From positions 423,920,687 to 423,984,686 of the forward strand of contig NC_069658.1 in assembly GCF_027244095.1 (NCBI RefSeq): a DNA stretch of 64,000 nt. Direction: 5' to 3'. The notes below the pieces were generated by a model. That model searched no databases and was not told where the DNA came from. It worked only from the letters and a program-made list of their open reading frames with translations. Below, piece after piece: positions 31,990-46,400 of the stretch. How positions within the stretch are numbered: position 1 is the stretch's first letter; each line of letters starts with the position of its first letter. The position numbers and the translations under genes were made by a program. The stretch comes from Hemicordylus capensis. Taxonomy: Eukaryota; Chordata; Lepidosauria; Squamata; Cordylidae.

Positions 31990-33570
31990 TATAAAAATGA
32001 ACAGGTTACATATATATATAAATGAACAGGTTACATTTGTTTTGGATGATTATCCTCTTTGTAGTGGTCCACACACTTGTTTGGATCCACTATATATCTG
32101 TGGGGGGAAATAAGTTATCTGACCAATGAGAAAGCCTTCAGCTTATAAAGATAATTTTTTTATTAGCCTGGTATGAAATTTCTGAAAACACTGTTTCTGG
32201 ATTTAGTACCAATTATCTGTCAGAAATAAAAACTTGCTCTTCTCATATCCCGTGAGTAGACCACAGTATAAGTAGCAAATGAAATTGGTTCCGCCCCCCA
32301 CCACCTTTATAAGTTTCCCTAAGAATGCGTAGAGAGTAAAGATAGGAAAGAGCGAGCATAAATTTCATTAGAAACCTCATTCCATGGGGCCCTTTGGAAC
32401 ATCTGAAATTTTCCATGCTGATAGATACTAAATTTTTTTGGAGTGCACTTAAAATGTCTTTCTGTGGCCTTCTAGCTGTGAAGGTGGTGTATTGTCTAGC
32501 ATAGATGCTAGAAATATGGTACAATGTAAGCATTGGCCTCTACTTGGTGGTAATTTATCAGCCATAGTTCCCATACACATTTCCAGCAGCCACATGGATT
32601 GAAGAAGCAATTTCCACACTGCTGAACCTAGCAGTTTCTCTTTAATCACTGCTATGTCGTCACTGGCTCTGCTGATTGTAAAATGTGCTGACCATGTCAT
32701 GGATTTAAAAGTCATTTGTCGTAGGAACAGAAGTTTACAAAAAATAAGACTTACACTCAAATTTGTTTAGAAATCTCCTCAAACTACAATTTCATATTTT
32801 CGTGTATATTGTTTGAATGTTATGCTAATTTTTAAGCTTGAGTTGAACCTTTTTAACCCTTTGAAAAGGAAATGCTGGCATGTAGTCCAGCCCACAGTGG
32901 ATTGATCTGAAAAAGTGACTTAGACCACCAAGAGAAAAGGCTAATGTAAATCATTGATTTATATATAGTTTCTTGTTTTGTAATTCATATATTGTTCTGA
33001 ACAAGCTAACTGGTTGTTAGAACAGCTAAAACACTGGTTTTCTTAAACTGCCTAGGAGCACATGACAAAGTCTTTGGTCATGCAGACTATGTGTCTTTTC
33101 TTCCACATAATTGTATCTACTTAGAGAAATGGGGGAACTGAAATTAATAGATTTCTGTTTTGATTCATCTGGACTCCTGCAAGAAGGCCAAGCAAATCAC
33201 TTGCTTGAGGCCTAAGGTCACATTCAAAAAATCACGAGACTTGTTCTATAAGTGCAAGGAGGCTTTAGGTTTGTTTTCCTCAAGCAACAGCCTCTATACA
33301 TGGCAAACTGCTTTTGGACACTGAGGGGAGTTTAAAAAGACTTTGTTATGTCTTAGAAGACAGCTGTTCCAAGTAAAAAGTAAAAAATCCCACAGAGCTG
33401 CTGCAAGTCCCTTGTGTGAACCTAGACATCTCATTATATTCTTAAATGTCCAGAACTTTTCAGAAACAAAGCTTGTTCTCCATGAGGTGTCAGGTAAATT
33501 TGTCATTTCCACTCTATCTCCTATTGTTTGTGTTAGACTATAAATTCCATAGGAGAGAGGCCTGTGTATC
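31990..33570. other. presumed intron, nothing recognised
   Basis: A direct repeat of AAAATGAACAGGTTACAT-type sequence occurs near 31993-32036. No gene or RNA feature is supported. Confidence 0.4.
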
Positions 33571-34183
33571 TTTTGCTTTATTTAAATTGATTTAAATATC
33601 ACAGTTCATAAAGAACCTAGGTCAAAAATATCATGAATATTAATCATAACATGTTCATAGAATATAATTAGAAGTTAACAGCAGTATATGGGGATGAAAG
33701 ATATGAAACCAAAAGCCCTGAGAAAACCTTTTCCAAGTATATCCTCCATTGTAGAATGGAAACATCTGTCATGTCACGAGGCCATAGAGAGACCCTGTTT
33801 GGGAATATTTTAATAAAGTTCCAAAATCTGTGTGTAAGAAAGGCCTGCATATGAAATGCAAACAGTGCAACAACGAAATGTTAGCCCTGGTTGCCCAAAT
33901 GAAACAGTGTTATGAGAAGTCTGTACCTACCTTCTAAAAATGAAGCCTACATCTATCTCTAAATATGTATTAAGGTTATATTAGAGAACAAGAATGTACC
34001 TTTATAGAAAATGATGATTAAATCATTTTAATGTAAACTGCCTTGAGCCACTTTTGGAAGGATGGTATAGAAATCAAATAAATAAATAGAATCTTCTTGA
34101 CTTGTAATTTAAATTTAAATCATTAAAATTGAGTCCTTCCGTGAAGCTATGTAAATCAATTTGATTAAAATCAGATCAACCCT
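33571..34183 (+). mobile_element. BED-finger hAT element, second copy, with an L2 tail inserted
   Basis: It is the inverse counterpart of 11999-13867. The right terminus AAAATCAGATCAACCCTG matches the first copy's start, and shared blocks include TGTTCATAGAATATAATTAGA, CTAAATATGTATTAAGGTTA and ATTAGAGAACAAGAATGTAC. The BED region (33830-33940) no longer has an open frame. At about 34030-34089 a short LINE 3' tail (GTAAACTGCCTTGAGCCAC, ending in (AAATA)n) is inserted after ATTAAATCATTTT. Confidence 0.75.
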
Positions 34184-34315
34184 GATTCATATTGTGGTTT
34201 GTCTGCAAATGGCAGGGTACATCTTGTGGAGTTGATTCTTGAGTTTGACTTAATCTTACTGGCAAAAATTGCGGTGTGTTGGGGAAATAACAGACTAATC
34301 TCTGAATTATTTCAG

Positions 34316-34415
34316 TTTCTTGGCACAAAGATGGCGACGGCAATGCTGAACTTGCGGAATCTTTTTGATCTGCTTGTGCACCAGGCAGAAATTCTAAATG
34401 AAGGCAGTGAATATC
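34316..34415 (+). CDS. RACGAP1: RACGAP1 coding exon 1 (start codon at 34331)
   Basis: The acceptor is ATTATTTCAG before 34316, then 15 untranslated bases, then ATG. It encodes [20 protein letters not shown] and ILNEGSEY (28 residues and one base). The human protein begins [20 protein letters not shown]. The donor is TATC|GTAAGT. Because an acceptor precedes the ATG, at least one more upstream untranslated exon must exist. Confidence 0.95.
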
Positions 34416-37400
34416 GTAAGTCGTCATTTTGTGTGGGCACCATGCAGGTGACTAATGTTAGGAATGCAGAAACACATAACAATTTTTGGAGGCCTCTTCT
34501 TGCTTTGCGATTCAAAGGATTCTTGAATAGCTTGGTGGGAGTGAGGTTTTCTAAATTCCATACCTGCCCCCCATTCACTGGAATGGGAAAATAGGAACAT
34601 GTTGCCAGGAATGAAATTCCGAAGGTCAGCCTGTTAATATGTGTGAATTGACACTGAGAGCTTGATTATTGGGAGGGATTCCTTCCTTATGTTAAAAAAC
34701 AACAACTGATCTGCATACCAGCTACTGGATTTTGTACAATGTGGTTTCTAGGCAACAGTGCAAAGTGTGTGCTTAAAACATTATGGTTCCAATAGTTACC
34801 TTATTCTATCTGTTGCCTCAGGGACATGGTGTTACATTGCCATGTAACGTTGCAGATCTCAAAGAGCCCAGGGGAAACCAGTGTGTCAGAGTAACGATAT
34901 CCGTAAATAATGGAGGGTGGTAGAGGAATTGGCTGGAGGCAGGTTTGTGCAATCTTCTGTGGATGTAGCTTTGCAGGATGGAACGTTTATATTCCCTTTA
35001 GGGTAGTGTTAAGCAGCTAGAGGAAATTGGCTTTTTCCTTTCAAATCAATATTTGTATAATTATCTAGCTGAATAGAGTTGCTGGCCCAGACGTCTGTAA
35101 TACTAATCTACATCTACTGAAGCATATTACAGCAGTTACATTTAAATTTTGCTGTTGAATGTCTTTCTGGTGTGCTAATCTGTGACCATAAAATAATCAG
35201 TTTTCAAGTTAATTATAGCTGCAGTTCTATCCTTGGGTATGAAAATCAGCAGTAAATTCATATTTTTATTTCAGTTGCCTTAGCTGCAAGCCTATCTTCA
35301 AGTCCAGTCGTTCTTAATCTTGAATCGGACTGGGTTACTCATCAGAACTCCTTTATTTGGGTAATGGAAGAGACTGGCCTGGTTTCCTTCTGACCCATGT
35401 TTTAAACTACTAGATTTGCCAATACCCCCTGCTCCTGCATTGTTATTATCTTTGCACTCTGGGAATATTAAGGAGGAACTGTGGGAAGATATTAAAGATA
35501 TAATCCACTGTAAATGGGGTACAATGTGTGTTCTTTATCCAGAGTTTATCCAGCTGGCCAAGAACTTTGAAGAGTTCAGGAAAAAATGGCAGAAAATGGA
35601 TCATGAGATTGCCAGGTACAAAGATCTTCTGATGAAAACAGAAACTGAATGTAGTGCCCTGGATGTGAAGCTGAAGCATGCCAGAAATCAGGTGGATGTG
35701 GAGATCAAGCGAAGACAGAGAGCTGAAGCAGACTGTGAGAAGCTGGTGTGTAGAACATTGTTTCGCTCCTCTTAATTAAGTAGTCTTGCTGCTTCAGGCT
35801 GAGGCTCTATCTAGTCCAGCAGCCATCTGTTTCCAACAGTGACCAGAAGTAGACTGCTTCTGAATATGGAGGTTTTGTTTCCAGGAAAACCAGAGCCTTT
35901 TGAAACCCTGTGTATAGCAAAACAGATACCAAGTTGTTGGCTGCCTGTGTGGTATCAATGTGTCTTATTTCAAAGTAGCACATCTATTCCTGAAATACCG
36001 CATATCTTCTAGCACTCAGGCCACAACTGCTTGCTAAGAAAATGTGATCCTGATCTTAGCTAACTAAAGCCACTGCAATTTAGATTGATGCAATTACTTG
36101 AATGGTACAGGCACCTATTGGACAATGATCCTGATATCATTGATGGCAAGCCACACAACTCTGAATTCGTGCCATGTTGTGAGCCTACAAAGAAGGGACT
36201 TCTAAAGCTAGAATTGGGCTGGTCTCAAGGTAAAGCAGAAAAGCTACCAGTTGGCTTAACCATGGGCACACAAATCTACATATTCTGATACATATCCAGG
36301 TAACCATTGTAACTGAGTTCCAAATAGAGGTTAGGAGGGTGCATGTGATAGTTGTCTCTTGCATGCGTTAGGAATTTGCTGAGTGCATTTGAATACTCCT
36401 CCTCACTGAGTTCGTTTCCTAGACATTTATGGATAAGGTTAATACAATATTGACTGCTCTCTTCTTCAGAGACAAGACAACAACCCAAAATGGGGATGGT
36501 AGCTTTTGGAGTGAAGAATCTCCCACAATACCTCAGACGTCTCTTGCCTTGAGTGAGGAAGTAGCCTCTCCCCTATGCTCTTAGTCAAATTCAAGGTGGT
36601 GGTGTAGAAGTGGTGGTGGATTAGGAAAGAAGGAACAGCTCTACTTGAAGAGTGGTTCTTCCTTCTCCCCCCTCTGAAAATCTTAAAGTGCTCCAGACTG
36701 GGGCTGGCTAGATTTTGGAGACAAGATCTCTCCCTTTAATAACTGCAATATAATTCCATAGAGGGTTTGGACATATCTTAAGTCCAGCTGCTGCCTTGCT
36801 GCACAATCACTTCTGGCATTAATATGCAGAGGTTGTGCTAACACTGGCCCCAAGGGATGATGAGTACCCACCAGAAACCATACTGTAGGATATCCATCGG
36901 AAGAAGGAACCTTGGCTCCTATTTGCATTCCTGGAGCCTCACCTTTCCTTTGCATGGGGCTCTTTCCTTGCTGTCATATCAAATCCCAGTAGATATTTGA
37001 ATTATTTTTCCAGAAAGCAGGTTCTTTGCTTTAGCAGCTTTAGTCAAATGATACTTCTGTAGTAAAGTGTTTTTAGTGAAGTCATATTTGGGACATTCAT
37101 GAATTATCTTTGAGACCAGCCTTGGGATGGATTCTTGGTATTCAGTATTCTTACTCTAAGAAGGAAAACCTTTATCCAGTGAATTTATTTTCTCTTTGAT
37201 GTCAGAAGGACAATCTGTCCCACCTATTGCAGCTAAGTGACCTCTTGATTCCTTAGGATTTGGGCTCAGACCATTCAGTTCATTCTCTTGAGATGTGGTC
37301 ATTCTGCTGCTCCAAGTTTTCTTTCCTAATTGTTTGGAGCATATATTTCTTTGGACTGGGGAGTTCTTCTTACAAGACTGGGGAATTGTGGGAGGTCAAG

Positions 37401-40400
37401 CTTAAGTCTTACCTCCTGTAACTTATAAGATCTTCCTGGCATTGACTACCCATTTCTTTGGCGGGGGGAGGGAAGGAAAGCTAGCAGTTAAGAACTAAAT
37501 TAACTTGTTTCTATTATTCATTTATCCATCTGAAGGTAGAAATGTTTTATTTCCTCCCTTGGCTGATAGGAATTGTTCATATTTGGCCACTTGCTGAATT
37601 CACAGGTGCCAGGTTAATACAGTATGGTGGAAACTATTGTGATTTGCAAATGGAATCTGTGAGATACCAGCAAATTGCTTTGTGGCTCAAAGAAATCTGT
37701 TTAGAGTACCTTATCTTTTTACACTGGGTAGCAATTTGATCCAGTGAAATCTCTTTGCTGCTGCTTTAGACTAAGTTGATGCTATCATTTGAGAGACAGG
37801 TGCATATTTCTTTATCAACATTAATATGCTGTCAGTGTAGCAACTTTCCTCCGGAACCTAGGTGTATTATGGGTTGTCTGTCTCATAAATGTAAAGCGAA
37901 ACTACTTTTGATGTTTCCTAACTTGTAGGAGCGACAGATCCAGCTGATCAGAGAGCTGCTCATGTGTGATTCATCAGGCAGTATTCAACTGAGTGAAGAA
38001 CAGAAATCAGCACTTGCCTTCTTAAACAGGCCGCAAACATCCATTGGTGGAAACAAAAGGTAAGCTAGTCAGATAGTATATTGATGGAGGGTGCTTGTGT
38101 GGGTTAGGTTACAAAGATGGTAAATTCATTCTGAAATTTCACTTTGGTTAGAGATCATTTTTCCAGCCTCTTGAAAGCCTTGCTCGGGATCAGAAAGGTA
38201 AATTTTCATACTTGTTCACAGATAATAGGGTATTTATAGGAATTCACTTATAGCAATCTCAGCACATTTGTGTTTGTGTGTTGAATAGATCTCAGCACAT
38301 TTGTGTGTGTGTGTGGAATAGATTAATTTGCATCTAAAACTTAGAGCTTTAAAGGACTGTACATCATAGGTTCCTATGGTTTCCTTTAGGGTTCCCTGGA
38401 AACATAAGGTCTTATACCCCAGGTTAAAACTGAAATAGCAACACTGTGCTTAGAAAGTAGATTTTAGGGCTCTGAGCACTGCACAAAAGGACAGCAAGAA
38501 ACAAAGGTTTAGAAGAATGTTGCCTTGTTTAGGACACAATTTTGTGTGTGTGCTTGTAGAACCTTTTCAGCTCCATTAGGTCTATAATCCCATCTCTTGT
38601 AAAAAGATTTTCCTCTGTAGCAGTGTAACCTGAATGTCAATAACTGTCTCTACATCAGTAACAAACCTAAAGGTGGAAACACTAGTTCAGAAATATTTTT
38701 CAGCATCTGACCTAGTTCCAAACAGCAGTTGTATTTCTTGTCTAACAGAAAGTTATTTGATCTGCTTTGGTAGATGTTGGGGAGGCTGCTTTTGCACTAT
38801 TAAGCATAGATGTCTGTGCTGTTCAGCAGTAGTCAAAGCAGTTTAATACTTAGGAATTATAAGGAGTGACAGAGAAAGCCACTGAAGTGCTTGTATCAAT
38901 CAATCAATATTTATACATTAAATAGAATAGAAAGTTGTATAGTCTCACTGGGAATGTTGTCTTGAGTTGCAGCCAGATAAATGCTCATGTTGAAACAGCA
39001 GTAAAAGATTTGTAAAGAGATTATGTATCTTTTCATACACAATCTGAAAGTGCTTTGATTGTGATAGAATGATGAAGTAATACAATGCAAATCAATTTTT
39101 CCTCATTATACGGATCCAGGTGATGATCCAGGAGATAAGAAAAAGTCATACAGAATGTTGGAACCTGTACTAAGTGTTTGTGCTGTTTCTGTTCATATAG
39201 CTGTGAAGGAAAATGCATACACCTATGGCCAGAGTTGTTTGCTATGATCTGCCCTTTATCTACATAATCTAACTTTGCATTAAGCAAATGCACATTTCTC
39301 ACTAAAATTATTAACTTTTATGTAAATTGTTTCTCCAAGATTTAAGCTTTTAAGCAATTGAAGTATTTTGGGCAAGAGTTGGAGTGACAAGAGGTCAAAA
39401 AGGAAGGGCGCTGGTGGGGAGGAAAGGACACAGACGTGGGATACAGCTGGGCAAATTGGCAAGGGGAATATTGGTAACAAGTTTCCTGTACTCTGCATAA
39501 CTACTGATCTTAAAAACTCCAGTTTAATTTCTGAGCCTTCAGTAGACAGATCCAACAAGTCTTGAAAACTTATGCTGGAATTATTGGTGAGTTAGAACCT
39601 TCATTTTAAAATAACATGCCAGAGTTCTTGGAACGCTATGCAGCATTTTCATGCACAGGGACAATACACAATGGAGAGGGGGTGTGGGTGTGCACTGTAT
39701 CAAAATATCCCAGATTCTCCAAACAGAATTGATTGCTTATATTAGCACATCCCTCTTCATAATACGGTTACAGGGGTTAGAATGCTTTAACAAGGATTAG
39801 GGGAATGGAAAGAAGAAAGGATATGACAAGTGAAGATAAAAGTACATAATACACAGTACATTGAAATCCCACTGATATCTAGGGTGCAGCATGCTCCACT
39901 TTCTCTGCACTCAAGCCAACAAGACTTCAATGTGCTGTGAAGTACCTTTATCTCCAGTTGCCATATCCTTTGTTCCTTCCATTCACCTCATTCTTGCCCG
40001 ATTCCTTGACTTAGACTCATTAGGAGGCCTGTTGAAGATGGAGCCTGTAAATGTTAATGTTGTATGCACTTGATGATTTTTAATAGGTTGTCAACAATAG
40101 ATGAATCTGGTTCCATTTTATCTGACATCAGCTTTGACAAGACCGATGAATCACTGGTAATGTAACCATCCTGTCCTCACTACTTGTATTGTTTCCCCTT
40201 CCAAAATGCTCTTGTCTTAGAATGATATGAAAATATGATGCCATGTGAGGAGAGGTGTGTTATCCGCTGTCATTTTTCCTTTTTTGATCATACTTTAGTA
40301 TTGATCTTTTGCTCTCAAATTCCACTGAATATTATATACTGTATATACGCTGTGGTCTGGGAGGTCATAAGGTGCATACTCTGATAGTGGAAATGAAGGA

Positions 40401-43400
40401 TAATATAATTTATCAAATAACACACACACGTGTGTGCTGTTTGCATGATGCTAATCAACTTGTTTCATCCCCAGGATTGGGATTCCACAGTAGTAAAGAC
40501 TGTCAGACTGAAGAAAAGAGAGAAAAGGGTATGTACCTTCTTTCCCTTTTATTAGCTTATGTTGTTTGCTGCAAAGTGGAGATTCCACCCACTATTCATT
40601 TCTACATTAGTGTCCACATATGTGTGTTTCAGTGCACTTTATCAGCGTGGTCATTGTAGTATCAAGTGGACAATATTTTTACATGGCCAAACTAGCAAAT
40701 TCCTTCCACCATCCTTAAAGTGTGCAGCAATATACTTTTGTAACAGTTTGTCTTTTTCTTTGCTGGGAATAATTTTCCCAATGAGAAACATTAGCCCCCC
40801 TTATGTTATCAGAACAAGTACCCTGTCAAGCTGACTTTATCTAGAGAGCAGCTTAAATTTGATTCATGCTATATGTACAGATGTATTAAAATTAAGCTGC
40901 TTGTTCCAAATATGGAATTTTGTGCAAATTTTAATGCCTTCCACTAGGGTTTTGAGACTGAATAGGGCAGTCTTGACAATTTATTGTCATGACATTTGAG
41001 GTGAAAGTTAAACCTGCCACCATGTTTTGGCTTAGAGGATAATGCAACAGAAACTTCTGAATTCTGTTTCACATACACGAAAAGAAAATTTCTCAAGCTA
41101 GAAGTTCTCCCACCCCCACTTTTTCCATGTATTTCTCTTTGATTTCATATATTCATTAGATAAGTAAGAAGGATATCTTCTTTGCAGACCCCATGTTAGA
41201 AAGTGCCCTTTGGAAGAACTTATAGTGAACTTTTCTCCCCCCATCAAGTGTATCACACCCGTTAGAAATACAAAGATGTGGTAGAAGTTTGTATCTGAGC
41301 ACTCTAGTAGAAGTTACCTTGATTCCCTGAAGAGCTTCGCCATGCTCCCTCCCACAGTGTTTTTAAAAAACAACTTAAAACACACATTTAAGGAGGCTTC
41401 TTAATGCTCCATTTTTGGTTATATCTGGTAGGTTCTTTAGCTTTTTATAATTTTCAGTTTTTGGCTTTTAAAATAACTTCTAATTTGAACCTACTAATGA
41501 GTGTAGTTTTAACCTGACTTTTAACTTGTTTCTTCAGTATGGTTAATTTTATTACTTTTATTGTTTCTTGTATCTGTTTTATTGTTGTGAGCCACCCTGA
41601 GCAGTAGTGCACTTGGAGGGACAGGGTATAAATATTTTAAATAAATAAATAATGAATTCCCACTCCCTACCAAATGCTGTAATGTTTTGACAGAACTGAA
41701 GTGTTACAAATATTTTCTTCACAGCGTTCATCCAGGCAGTTTATAGAAGGCCCACCTGGCCCTTTAAAGAAAACCCGTTCCATCGGCTCTACAGTAGAAC
41801 AAGTATGTAGTTTTGAAAGATTATATTGGTTTCCTTATGACAAAAGTGGCTGTGACTTTAGATGCCAGTCTCATTGTTGTGTTCAGTAACACAGTCTCCC
41901 TTTAATACAGGGGGCATTGTTAATGGACCCTTTGACTACTTCTCCAAACACAGGCTGGAAGGTTTATAGATCTTGCACAAATGCTGTTTGCCCTGATCAT
42001 GTGGCAAATATTCATCTTGATGCTAAGGTGAAAATTCAGCTCACACCAATACAGAGTATAAATACTTTTCATGTACTGCACATATAGGAGCATTTCGACA
42101 TGCAAATTTCTGATCTTGCAATTGCCTCTTGGCAATTTACTTCATTATTGATCATCCTTATTTCCTGTTCTTCCTTTAGAAAAGCACAGAGTAGCTTAAA
42201 TAGAGCTCCCAGTTGTCTCCCATCCTGACATCAGTCCATATCTGCTTCACTTCAACAATAATGCAGCATTGTGTGTACCCAGATCATTCAGTGGGTCTGT
42301 GTTTTGCAAGCATGACTTACATGCTCTGCCCTTGGACAATCCTGTAAATAGCAAAAGTTCAGCTTCAGAAGTTGGAGTCTTTTACACACTGTTTGTGTGA
42401 GCATCCCATTATTATCACTCAAAGATAATGTGTGAATGTAAAACTTCCTGGTACATCCCACTGGCTATTTCCTCAATTTCACTGAGGTTGCCCTAATTTT
42501 GAAACCAGGATTTTTGTGCTGTGCAATATGCCAAGTAGGTGCCTGAGGCAGCACTAAATTAGAATGGATTGCAGGTTTTGTAAGCTCAGAAAGAGAGAAC
42601 TCCTTATATATGTCCTGTGACTGCATTTTACAACTGTTAATCTTTTAGATGTCTCATTTCAGGGAAACGAATCAATAATTGCAAAAACAACCCTCACGGT
42701 ACCTAATGATGGAGGTCCAATTGAAGCTATCTCCACTATTGAGACTATACCTTGCTATGTCGGAAGCCGTAGGAAGACTGGTAAGTGTTAGCTTTCAGAT
42801 TATTACTTATGCTTCAGGCTTAAACTACTATGGCTTCTTTGTAACTTCTGCCTCTAATCCATGTTTGTCTATAGCCATGTAGATGCTGATACAAACAAGA
42901 ATTATTTCTGTGATTAGGTACTTCAAAGGAGACTGTTAACTGTTGGAACAAAAAGGAGACATATCTGAATTTTGTCTGAAATTTGTAATGAATAGACTAG
43001 AAGCAGATTTTGTGCTGCCATTCTTAAATTGCTTAGTTCAGTTTTATTCATTTTCAATTTATTTTTATATTTCATTTTATTCTTGTGCATGCTCTCTCAT
43101 TACATAGAGGGGGAAAAACACTCCTGAAACATTTTGACTATTCTTTTTAAATTCATCCCACACATCTGTTTCTACTGTAATAAGGATTAAGCAGGTGCAC
43201 TGAAAGCTGACCACCAAATATCCCTTCCCTCCGAAGTGCTTCTGTGCTGGGAAAAGGATCTAAAAGTAACCTTTTGCTTTTTTAAGTGAAGCCTTCATTA
43301 TTTTAATACTAAAAATAGGAAAGGAGATATAAAATTGTATATCCAACCTCCCTTCTTTTTGCTGCATTAGCTTGCTACCAGCTGCATCAGGAGTTTTCTC

Positions 43401-46400
43401 TTTCCAGTTGAGAAATAGCACACATGGTAGTTTAAATTGAGGATCCTTTCTACCAGTTGGAATCCTGTATCAGCCTGGGAAATGACTGTCTGTTGACTTT
43501 ATCTAAGCCATTCTACAGCCCTGGAGCAGTGACTCAAGCCTGGGAAGCAAGAAGCTGGAAATCAAATCTGAAACGGATGGATCAAGTACTCCTGGGAACA
43601 CTGGGATGAGACTACATGAATTTGTATCAAAAACGGTGAGAGAGAAGGCAATGGTCAGCTTATCGAAATGCCTTTTGGCAGAGATCATTATTGAGAGTTA
43701 CCAGTTTGGTAACTATTGGTTACCAGTTTCTGGACCCAATTCAAAATCTCCATATTTGACCTTTTAAGTCTTAAATATTTGGGGCTTGAAATACCTGAAG
43801 GAACATTTTTTGTGGTACATGCCCTGTCCTCTTCCCCTGCTCCAGCTTGAGCTCTGAGAACAGGTGAGGCTTTCTGCGTGCCACTGCCTACTGAAGATGA
43901 GGAGCAGGACAGTTTCTTTTGGTTCAGTGCAAGCAGACATACTTGGTGGTGGTTCCAGGTTAAGATCCCAAATGTATCATGTAACCATGATTTCCTAAAC
44001 AACTTGATATGAGTACCGGAAGGACTGCCTTCTCCCTTACTATCCTGCCTGTGTATGGAGATCAGCTAGAGAGGCCTGTGTTCTGCCTCATTCAGATCCA
44101 AATAAATGGCACTGATGTGCTGGTGTCGCATGAAGGTGGCCCTTGTAGTACAGTACAGCCATCTCAGCACACTACGACACACATCTGATGTCAGAGAGAG
44201 CTCATTTACAGGAAGCCAAGCCACATTCCACCCCTGTAGTAGCTGGGATGGCGCATGGGGGCATGGTGGGAGGTGTGCGTGGGAAGCAATAGGGAGGGTA
44301 GTTCCTCCAAGTGCTTTCCCAGAGCACTCTATGGGGAAAGTGTTTTGGAAGTGTTGCATATCAGTGCCTTTGATTAGGAGAGATATGTGCCTGCTGCTGA
44401 GAACTTTCCTCTCCAAACAAAATGAATGCCATTGGAATTATGCTAAGCCAAGGACTGTCCAGACAAGCAAAAAAGGATGAGATTCATTTCTCCTCTGTCT
44501 GTATTTGTCAAAAGAATAAAAATATTTAAGAATACTCAAACTTTGGCTAAATCAAGATACATAGCTTCAGAACGAGGTTTTCAGTTACAAAATTAAGACA
44601 GTAAGGCAAAAATCAAAAGATGCAAAAGGCAAGCTTCAACATAAAAAATATCTCTATCTCTCAGTGCTTGCTAGAAAAAGCTTGCAGAGTTGACCTCTCC
44701 ATCCCATGTGACTACGAACTACTTTAGTTGAGGTCTCTCCCAACTTCAATGACACTGTGTTTCAGATCTTAATTAAAGGTTCCTTCTCCTAGTTTTATAA
44801 CATGTTTCCCAAAAACTGAGGGGATCTTTTAAAAGATCCTGCTCACTGCTCCCCTGTTCCTCCTCGTCCAAACCTTGGTTCGTGCACATCCCTAACAGCC
44901 AAAGTTTTTATTTTCATTAGTAGTATTACATGTTCATTTTTGTTGACTTATATGTGTATTAACTTGGTAATTAATCAAATAGATGGCTGACTGGCATGAT
45001 AAATATCTTAGAATAAATGAAAATAAGTGGGATTAGTAGTTTAGGTGGACTAAGGGTTTTGTGTTTCTTCAGTGTTTCCTTCCAGATTAGGCTAGTTCTT
45101 CTTCATAGTCTCTGTGCATCACACTTGGGTTATGCGCCTGCACAAAGACCAGATTCCGGAACTTTCCATAGCTTCACCATAAAAGGTAAAAAGAGCAGGA
45201 AATATAGCTCCCTCTGTAGGACCATACCCTACTCTACCTCAGTCTTTTATCGACCGTCACCCGAGTAAGATCCTAGAGCATTCCTCTGTCTTCACCTATT
45301 ATAAATCAGGCATATTTCTGAGTTATCTTGTTCATTTCTGGTTATTCTCTTTCCTTGTCTTGTTCTCAGTATTTCTTTCTCTACGTTTTGAGTATTGTTT
45401 TCTTTCGTGTCCCGTTCCCACCCACCCACCCCGCTATTTCCCCAAGGGAATATTCGGTCCTGTGGGCCATTGGGCCATTATTTCTTTATGGCCACCACAA
45501 TTAAAATTACTTTCAAATGCTGCATTGACTGCTGCTAAAATTCCTACTTCTGACAGGCACACGAAGTGCCTTCTGTGCCTTGGGAAAGCCCATTGGGAGG
45601 AAGCCTGCGCGTCTGCAGGGATTCACAAAACAGGCCAGGTGTAACAGAGCTTCACATCTGGGGGCCCTCCTTTGGGAGCGAGCATGGCAGTAGCCAACGG
45701 TAGCTCCCTGAAATCCTCCAGTACTGGGCCTAAGCTGGGGAGCGTTGCAACAGGAGCAAGCATTACATAGGCTCACCCTGCCAAAACAAACCTTGGGCAT
45801 GTGCCAGGGATGGAGGCTATCTTGGGATTGATTGCAATCCTGCTACAGCCTGTGCCTGCACCCTTGAACGTTACGCAGCTCTCAGCGCTTCCCGCTTATC
45901 CAGAGTGGGGTGCCGCTGCAAACTGCTCCCTTGGGCCTGATATCGACTGTGAGGACTGGAGCACTGTCGGGCTAGACGTTGTTGCTGGGAAGGACTACAC
46001 CCAGTGTGCAGGGCGGGGCTCCACCCACAACACTCCCAGGGTAGCCAGCTAAGGCATGGGAAGCTCTACAGGTGGCTCTGATGACTCTGAAGCAGCCAAT
46101 CCCGAAGCCATCGGGTTGGCACCACTAAGCCACTGGCCCCAAAGCTGCGTACCAAGCAGCAGGAGGCATTGGTACCGACAGACCCTTCAGGATGGGACCA
46201 GGCGTTGGGTTTGACAGGGCAAGCACTTAAGAAGTGCAAGAAACCTAAGGAGGCAATGGGAGGAGCCAGCTAAGAAAAATTGCAAAGCCAAATTATTAGT
46301 GCTAGTGGAAGCTGAGATTCAACAGCCAAAGAAGTGCAAAAAGACAATGTAATGTGGTTTCCCCATCCACAGTAGTGAATGCCTAGTCCAATTCACTTGT

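Noticed and set aside
35416-35542. In-frame N-terminal extension of RACGAP1 exon 2 from an ATG at 35416
   Set aside because: An acceptor at 35541-35542 and continuity with the conserved exon ending at 34415 show that these bases are intron.
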